Assembly: GCA_029880775.1 (NCBI GenBank)
Contig: JAOUNV010000056.1
Location: 1-8,296, forward strand
DNA: 8,296 nt
DNA from: Nitrospinota bacterium
GTDB lineage: Bacteria > Nitrospinota_A > UBA7883
Direction: 5' to 3'
The notes beneath the pieces are model-generated. The model searched no databases and was not told the DNA's origin. It worked only from the letters and a program-made list of their open reading frames with translations. Positions 5,349-8,296 of the stretch are shown in pieces; position 1 is the first letter of the stretch; each line of letters starts with the position of its first letter. The position numbers and the translations under genes were made by a program.

Positions 5349-6242
5349 TCAGCCTGTGACCTTGCGTCCCTTGTCATCCTGCATGCTGACGATGAGGCCG
5401 CGCTGCATCTTATAGGCCAGTATCGTGTTGGAGAGGAGCATGGCTATGGTCATGGGCCCCACGCCAAAGGGGACGGGGGTGATGAACCCCGCTACTTCTT
5501 TTACTTGCTCAAAGTCCACGTCGCCATACAGCTTGTTCTCCACCTTGCTGATTCCCACGTCCAGCACTGTGGCGCCCGGCTTCACCATGTCGGCCGTTAC
5601 CATCCTCGGCCTGCCGATGGCTGCCACCAGGATATCCGCCTGGCTGGTGATCGCTTTTAGATCACGGGTCCGGGAATGGCAGATGGTCACAGTGGCGTTG
5701 CGATGGAGCAGCATGGCGGCGAGTGGCTTTCCCACTATATTGGAGCGGCCCACCACCACGGCGTGGGCTCCCTCTATCGGTATGTTGTATCGGTCCAGCA
5801 TCTCCATGCATCCGGCGGGAGTACAGGGCATCAGCGTGGCCAGGTTCTGGGAGAGTAGTCCCACGTTGATGGGATGAAAGCCGTCCACGTCTTTACCCGG
5901 ATCCACACGGTCCAGCGCCGCGTTGGAGTCGAGGTGGGGATATAGTGGCAGCTGGATCAATATTCCGCTGACGGCGTTGTCACCATTGAGCTTGTCGATA
6001 AGCGCCAGCAACTCCTTCTGGGTGACAGTGGAAGGGAGGTTGTGCTGGAAGGAGGCCATCCCCACTTCGGCGCAAGCCTTCTCCTTTAGCCGCACGTAAA
6101 CCGCGGACGCTGGATCATCGCCAGCCAACACCACCGCCAGGCCTGGCTTCTGATTGCGCTCCGCCAGAATGTTGGCGGTTTCCGCCTTGATCTCCGCCCT
6201 GATGGAGGCGGCCAAAGACTTGCCGTCTATGATCGTCGTCAC
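5349..6242 (-). CDS. folD: Bifunctional methylenetetrahydrofolate dehydrogenase / methenyltetrahydrofolate cyclohydrolase
   Basis: A 297-residue cytoplasmic enzyme that interconverts 5,10-methylene- and 10-formyl-tetrahydrofolate, using NADP(+) in the dehydrogenase step, to feed purine, thymidylate and formyl-Met synthesis. Visible motifs: the Tyr49-x-x-x-Lys53 catalytic pair in YVRLKEKA; GILIQLPL (93-100) with Gln97; DVDGFHP (118-124) with Asp120; PCTPAG (139-144); the cofactor-binding VVVGRSNIVGKPLA (162-175); HSRT (189-192); DVGI (228-231). Length is normal. The start is GTG at 6242, giving the usual N-terminus MTTIIDGK; GGAG lies about a dozen bases upstream. The C-terminal signature reads TPVPFGVGPMT (255-265), whereas the family signature is PGGVGP: Phe259 replaces a very conserved Gly. 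Folate-site residues are otherwise intact, so it is probably active. It converges on the accessory block. Confidence 0.97.
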   Translation of the reverse strand: MTTIIDGKSLAASIRAEIKAETANILAERNQKPGLAVVLAGDDPASAVYVRLKEKACAEVGMASFQHNLPSTVTQKELLALIDKLNGDNAVSGILIQLPLYPHLDSNAALDRVDPGKDVDGFHPINVGLLSQNLATLMPCTPAGCMEMLDRYNIPIEGAHAVVVGRSNIVGKPLAAMLLHRNATVTICHSRTRDLKAITSQADILVAAIGRPRMVTADMVKPGATVLDVGISKVENKLYGDVDFEQVKEVAGFITPVPFGVGPMTIAMLLSNTILAYKMQRGLIVSMQDDKGRKVTG

Positions 6243-6452
6243 GGTTTTTGTATGGCTCCAATATCGTTATTTACGGACCGGCAGGTTAACCTAAAAGAGC
6301 CTCTGGATCAAGCTGGATTTGGACTGCTTAACCGGACAAAAGTCTGTATATTTTTGTGGCGCCTTTCTCCTGCCAGAAAAATACATCAAAAAAATCCCCG
6401 GAGATTCCGGTGGGTTGGGTTTTTACATTATGAGCCTGAATTGTAAAAAGCA
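6243..6452. other. Divergent intergenic region between folD and a lipoprotein gene
   Basis: This is most of the roughly 350-base gap (6243-6589) before the lipoprotein; the rest is described separately. It is AT-rich and no convincing protein is encoded on either strand. A 10-base palindrome AGGTTAACCT sits at 6283-6292, in position to affect folD transcription, and a hairpin with a T-rich flank lies near 6396-6424. I found no clear folD promoter; the best minus-strand hexamers are weak. No tRNA or known RNA fold was recognised. Confidence 0.5.
6396..6424. terminator. Hairpin with T-runs on both sides (terminator-like)
   Basis: CCGGA (6398-6402), loop GAT, TCCGG (6406-6410), extendable with one bulge by CC/GG pairs. 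On the minus strand the stem is followed directly by GGATTTTTTT; on the plus strand by GGGTTGGGTTTTT. The stronger reading is minus-strand. No minus-strand gene lies nearby to its right that would need it, so it may stop read-through toward folD or be a repeated element. Confidence 0.4.
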
Positions 6453-6482
6453 TTGACAAAACAGGACTCATTCCTTTATAAA
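6453..6482 (+). promoter_or_regulatory. Strong sigma70-type promoter for the lipoprotein at 6590
   Basis: A perfect TTGACA (6453-6458) and TATAAA (6477-6482, five of six matches) are separated by 18 bases. Transcription should begin near 6489, giving a 5' leader of about 100 bases. It is the best promoter in the window and points at the lipoprotein gene. Confidence 0.65.
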
Positions 6483-6490
6483 TGTGCCTT

Positions 6491-6521
6491 CCGACACATT
6501 GTCCGTGTCGGGTTTTGTTTT
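6491..6521 (+). promoter_or_regulatory. Hairpin at the predicted 5' end of the lipoprotein transcript
   Basis: CCGACAC (6491-6497), a seven-base loop, GTGTCGG (6505-6511), then GTTTTGTTTT. It looks like an intrinsic terminator but lies only a few bases after the predicted start site of the upstream promoter. It could therefore be a 5' stabilising stem-loop of the lipoprotein mRNA, or a terminator for transcripts arriving from further left. The perfect seven-base stem is directly visible; the role is inferred. Confidence 0.45.
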
Positions 6522-6589
6522 CCAAATGTAGTCCTAATAGTTACCAAAATAAATTGTTAATTCTTGTTCATTATTTGTGAGGGTTTGAA

Positions 6590-7336
6590 ATGAAAGTCGC
6601 TGGCTTTAAAATCGCTGTTGTGTCCTTGTTTGCCATGGGAAGTCTGGTTTTGGTGTCTTGCGGAGGCGGAGACTCTGGCAGTTCCGTATCTGACGCGTCC
6701 AAGGTAAGCGCCAAAGATAATTGCGACCCGGTTCAGGAGATGCCAGGGCATCAGGCCCTCTGGTCCTACACCCAATGCGGCGTTTTTGACTTTCTGCAGT
6801 TGACATCCAGTTCGCTGGACTCTACCACCGGCTACCCCTTGGGCGATCTGGAAGTGAGCCATGGCAAGCTTTCGGTCCGGTTCAGCAATCTGCATAACAG
6901 CAAGATGGCCATTCGCAGGGAAACTTTCGGAATATATTTCCAGGCTGTGGGCTCTGACGATAAGGAAGCCAGCTGGCGGTGGACCTCCATGAACCTGGGC
7001 AACGGCAACATAAAATCGAGGCTTGCCCTGTTCCGCTTTGATTTTGACCCCAGTGGCTTGCTGGGTGTGGATCTACCTTACGACACGGAAGATTTGCAGT
7101 TCCGGGACGAACTGGAAACCTACCAGTGGGATTGCACCTGGAACAACTCAAGGAACAGGATAATCTGCACTATTACCAAACCTGCGGATCCTCTGTATAA
7201 GGTGACGGTCTGGAACATGACCGGTGGCCGCATGAAAAAGATGTTGTTTCTGGGAGTGGGGACTCAGGCGTTTGTCGGCAATTATCCGAGTTACGACGCT
7301 GTCGCCTCCGATTTTAAGGTAACGATTTTCGACTGA
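6590..7336 (+). CDS. Secreted lipoprotein of unknown function
   Basis: A 248-residue lipoprotein. The N-terminus is a typical type II signal peptide: MKVAGFK, a hydrophobic core, and LVSC with Cys24 as the lipid-modified residue. Gly-Gly-Gly-Asp and a Ser-rich linker follow to about residue 40. The rest (about 45-248) is rich in aromatic and beta-type segments (KLSVRFSNLHNSK, FGIYFQAVGSDD, ASWRWTSMNLGNG, LALFRFDFDPSG, YQWDCTWNNSRNRIICTIT, and a final DAVASDFKVTIFD). This suggests a single beta-sandwich domain, perhaps lectin-like, but I do not recognise the family. Conserved-looking Cys residues (45, 63, 182, 193) could form disulfides. GAGGG lies a few bases before the ATG. It has its own strong promoter and terminator, so it is probably a single-gene unit. 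The envelope location is well supported; the function is unknown. Confidence 0.8.
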   Translation: MKVAGFKIAVVSLFAMGSLVLVSCGGGDSGSSVSDASKVSAKDNCDPVQEMPGHQALWSYTQCGVFDFLQLTSSSLDSTTGYPLGDLEVSHGKLSVRFSNLHNSKMAIRRETFGIYFQAVGSDDKEASWRWTSMNLGNGNIKSRLALFRFDFDPSGLLGVDLPYDTEDLQFRDELETYQWDCTWNNSRNRIICTITKPADPLYKVTVWNMTGGRMKKMLFLGVGTQAFVGNYPSYDAVASDFKVTIFD

Positions 7337-7350
7337 TAATTTACGACTAC

Positions 7351-7388
7351 AAGCCCGCGTAACCCGAAAAGGGGCGCGGGCTTTTTTT
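7351..7388 (+). terminator. Rho-independent terminator of the lipoprotein gene
   Basis: AAGCCCGCG (7351-7359) pairs perfectly with CGCGGGCTT (7375-7383), and an inner ACCC/GGGG pairing around GAAAA extends the stem. A run of seven T (7382-7388) follows. It lies 15 bases after the lipoprotein stop. The minus-strand side lacks a good T-run after the stem, so it mainly serves the plus-strand gene, with perhaps some effect on the convergent UPF0173 transcript. Confidence 0.9.
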
Positions 7389-7410
7389 GTATGGCGCGGG
7401 CTGGCCGCCG

Positions 7411-8094
7411 TCACACCTCCAGGGTCTTGCCCGGATTCACCAGTTCCGCCCTGCCTCCGGCGGCTCGCACCTTACTCACAAACTCGTTAGGGTCCACATC
7501 TATTGGAGGGAAGGTCTTGTAGTGCATGGGCGCAGCCACCTTCGGCTTTAAAAACTCCACCGCCTTCACCGCGTCGTCGATCCCCATGGTAAAGTTATCG
7601 CCGATAGGCAGCAGTGCCGCGTCCAGCGGGCCATACATCTCGCCGATAAGCTTCATGTCCAAAAACAGCCCGGTGTCCCCCGCGTGATATATTTTCTTTG
7701 CTCCCATGGTTAGCACCACGCCTGCAGGATTTCCCAGGTACTCGCCCTCCGGCCCGGAAGAGCCGTGGTGGGCGATGGTCAGCTTCACATGGCCAAAGTC
7801 GAATTGCCGTCCGCCACCGATGTGCATCGGGTGGGCGGTGAGCCCCTTGGCGCCGAAGTAGTTGGCGATCTCGAAGTTAGAGACGATCAGCGCGCCAGTG
7901 GCTTTGGCGATCTGGGCGGTGTCGCCAATATGGTCGCCATGGCCATGAGTGACGATGATCGCGTCCAGCTTTGTGAAAGATTCCGGCTTAGCCGCCGCCA
8001 TGTCGTTGCCCGTCAGGAACGGGTCGATTAATATTGTATGAGCGCCGTCGGAGACGGTCCAGCATGAATGCCCAAGATATGTCAGTGTCGCCAT
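7411..8094 (-). CDS. UPF0173-family metal-dependent hydrolase (metallo-beta-lactamase fold)
   Basis: A 227-residue cytoplasmic protein of the size typical for UPF0173 (about 225-230). Members have a metallo-beta-lactamase fold and presumed hydrolase activity, but the natural substrate is not established. The N-terminus MATLTYLGHSCW and IDPFLTGN (23-30) are family-typical. The metal motif THGHGDHIGD holds His50, His52, Asp54 and His55; AHHGSSG has His109/110; HAGDTG (137-142) supplies Asp140; and PMHYKTFPP (189-197) supplies His191. ATG at 8094 is chosen over the longer open frame up to 8241: AGGGGG lies six bases upstream and homologues begin here. It converges with the lipoprotein gene and diverges from a gene at the right edge; the 174 bases between hold no clear promoter. 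Confidence 0.95.
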   Translation of the reverse strand: MATLTYLGHSCWTVSDGAHTILIDPFLTGNDMAAAKPESFTKLDAIIVTHGHGDHIGDTAQIAKATGALIVSNFEIANYFGAKGLTAHPMHIGGGRQFDFGHVKLTIAHHGSSGPEGEYLGNPAGVVLTMGAKKIYHAGDTGLFLDMKLIGEMYGPLDAALLPIGDNFTMGIDDAVKAVEFLKPKVAAPMHYKTFPPIDVDPNEFVSKVRAAGGRAELVNPGKTLEV

Positions 8095-8268
8095 GAGATC
8101 CCCCTGTTCAAAAAGTTTTTCGGCCAGGTATCTAATAAAACTCCCCACGGTAAGGATAAGCCCGTCGCGCACCCCGCCGCAACCCAAAACCACAGCCGAG
8201 AGACAATGGCGGCGCTCAAGGCGCTTGTCTGGCCTGATCACTGGAGCAAGAGGATGTTAAAATAAACC

Positions 8269-8296
8269 ATGGACGCTCTGCTGAACGAATATGTCA
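8269..8296 (+). CDS. Possible start of a divergent gene, cut by the window edge
   Basis: ATG at 8269 opens MDALLNEYV before the window ends. AAGAGGA lies about 15 bases upstream, which is further than ideal. Nine codons are too few to identify a product. It is listed because a divergent gene is expected here and the stretch from 8095 to 8268 encodes nothing convincing. Confidence 0.35.

Noticed and set aside
5340..5356. CAGGC/GCCTG hairpin over the folD stop, considered as a terminator
   Set aside because: Five-base stem with a seven-base loop and no T-run on either strand.
6252..6446. Plus-strand 64-codon frame, and the overlapping minus-strand 65-codon frame at 6328-6525
   Set aside because: Both run through the hairpin with T-runs and lack ribosome sites and recognisable domains.
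8068..8265. Plus-strand 65-codon frame across the UPF0173 start region
   Set aside because: Its first part is antisense to the UPF0173 gene start and no ribosome site or motif supports it.
1..8296. CRISPR arrays, tRNA or rRNA genes
   Set aside because: No regularly spaced repeats and no tRNA- or rRNA-like segments were recognised on either strand.

Overview
The window carries ordinary housekeeping genes of a Gram-negative-type bacterium with a GC-rich core genome, interrupted by an AT-richer accessory block. The Gram-negative call is an inference from signal peptides, lipoprotein signals and the xseA-xseB-ispA order. No marker here fixes the phylum; the gene style would suit a deltaproteobacterial or Nitrospinota-like lineage, but that is a guess.

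Left part (1-2485, minus strand): a four-gene run reads right to left. A 203-residue membrane protein of unknown function overlaps xseA by ATGA. It is followed by xseB and then the first 26 codons of a polyprenyl diphosphate synthase (ispA-like). Exonuclease VII subunits next to the isoprenoid synthase is a common bacterial arrangement.

Middle part (2641-5348, plus strand): a signal-peptide patatin-like phospholipase keeps its oxyanion-hole and GxSxG motifs but stops before any catalytic Asp motif. Just after its stop the base composition drops and an accessory block begins. A promoter overlapping a perfect 24-bp palindrome leads into three same-direction genes: a small multi-pass membrane protein and two tandem, equal-length (192 aa) lipoproteins with a secreted phospholipase A2-like core (Cys-Gly-Pro-Gly calcium loop, HDxCY catalytic motif, ten matching cysteines). 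The two lipoproteins come from an approximately 640-bp tandem duplication. It also copied the tail of the membrane-protein gene, which survives as a relic between them. Across the 41-codon catalytic core I count 12 synonymous and no amino-acid-changing differences, while the rest has diverged to roughly 44% identity. The second copy carries a run of nine G inside its coding sequence. A short open stretch after the block (5259-5336) may be the displaced 3' end of the patatin gene.

Right part (5349-8296): folD (minus strand) has an altered PGGVGP signature. A roughly 350-bp AT-rich intergenic region follows, with hairpins and a strong sigma70-type promoter for a solitary secreted lipoprotein (6590-7336) that ends in a good intrinsic terminator. 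Next is a UPF0173 metallo-beta-lactamase-fold hydrolase (minus strand), and at the right edge the likely first codons of a divergent plus-strand gene.

The most interesting part is 3415-5336: a candidate operon pairing a membrane protein with two diverging PLA2-like lipoproteins, placed where a phospholipase gene of a different fold has been cut short.
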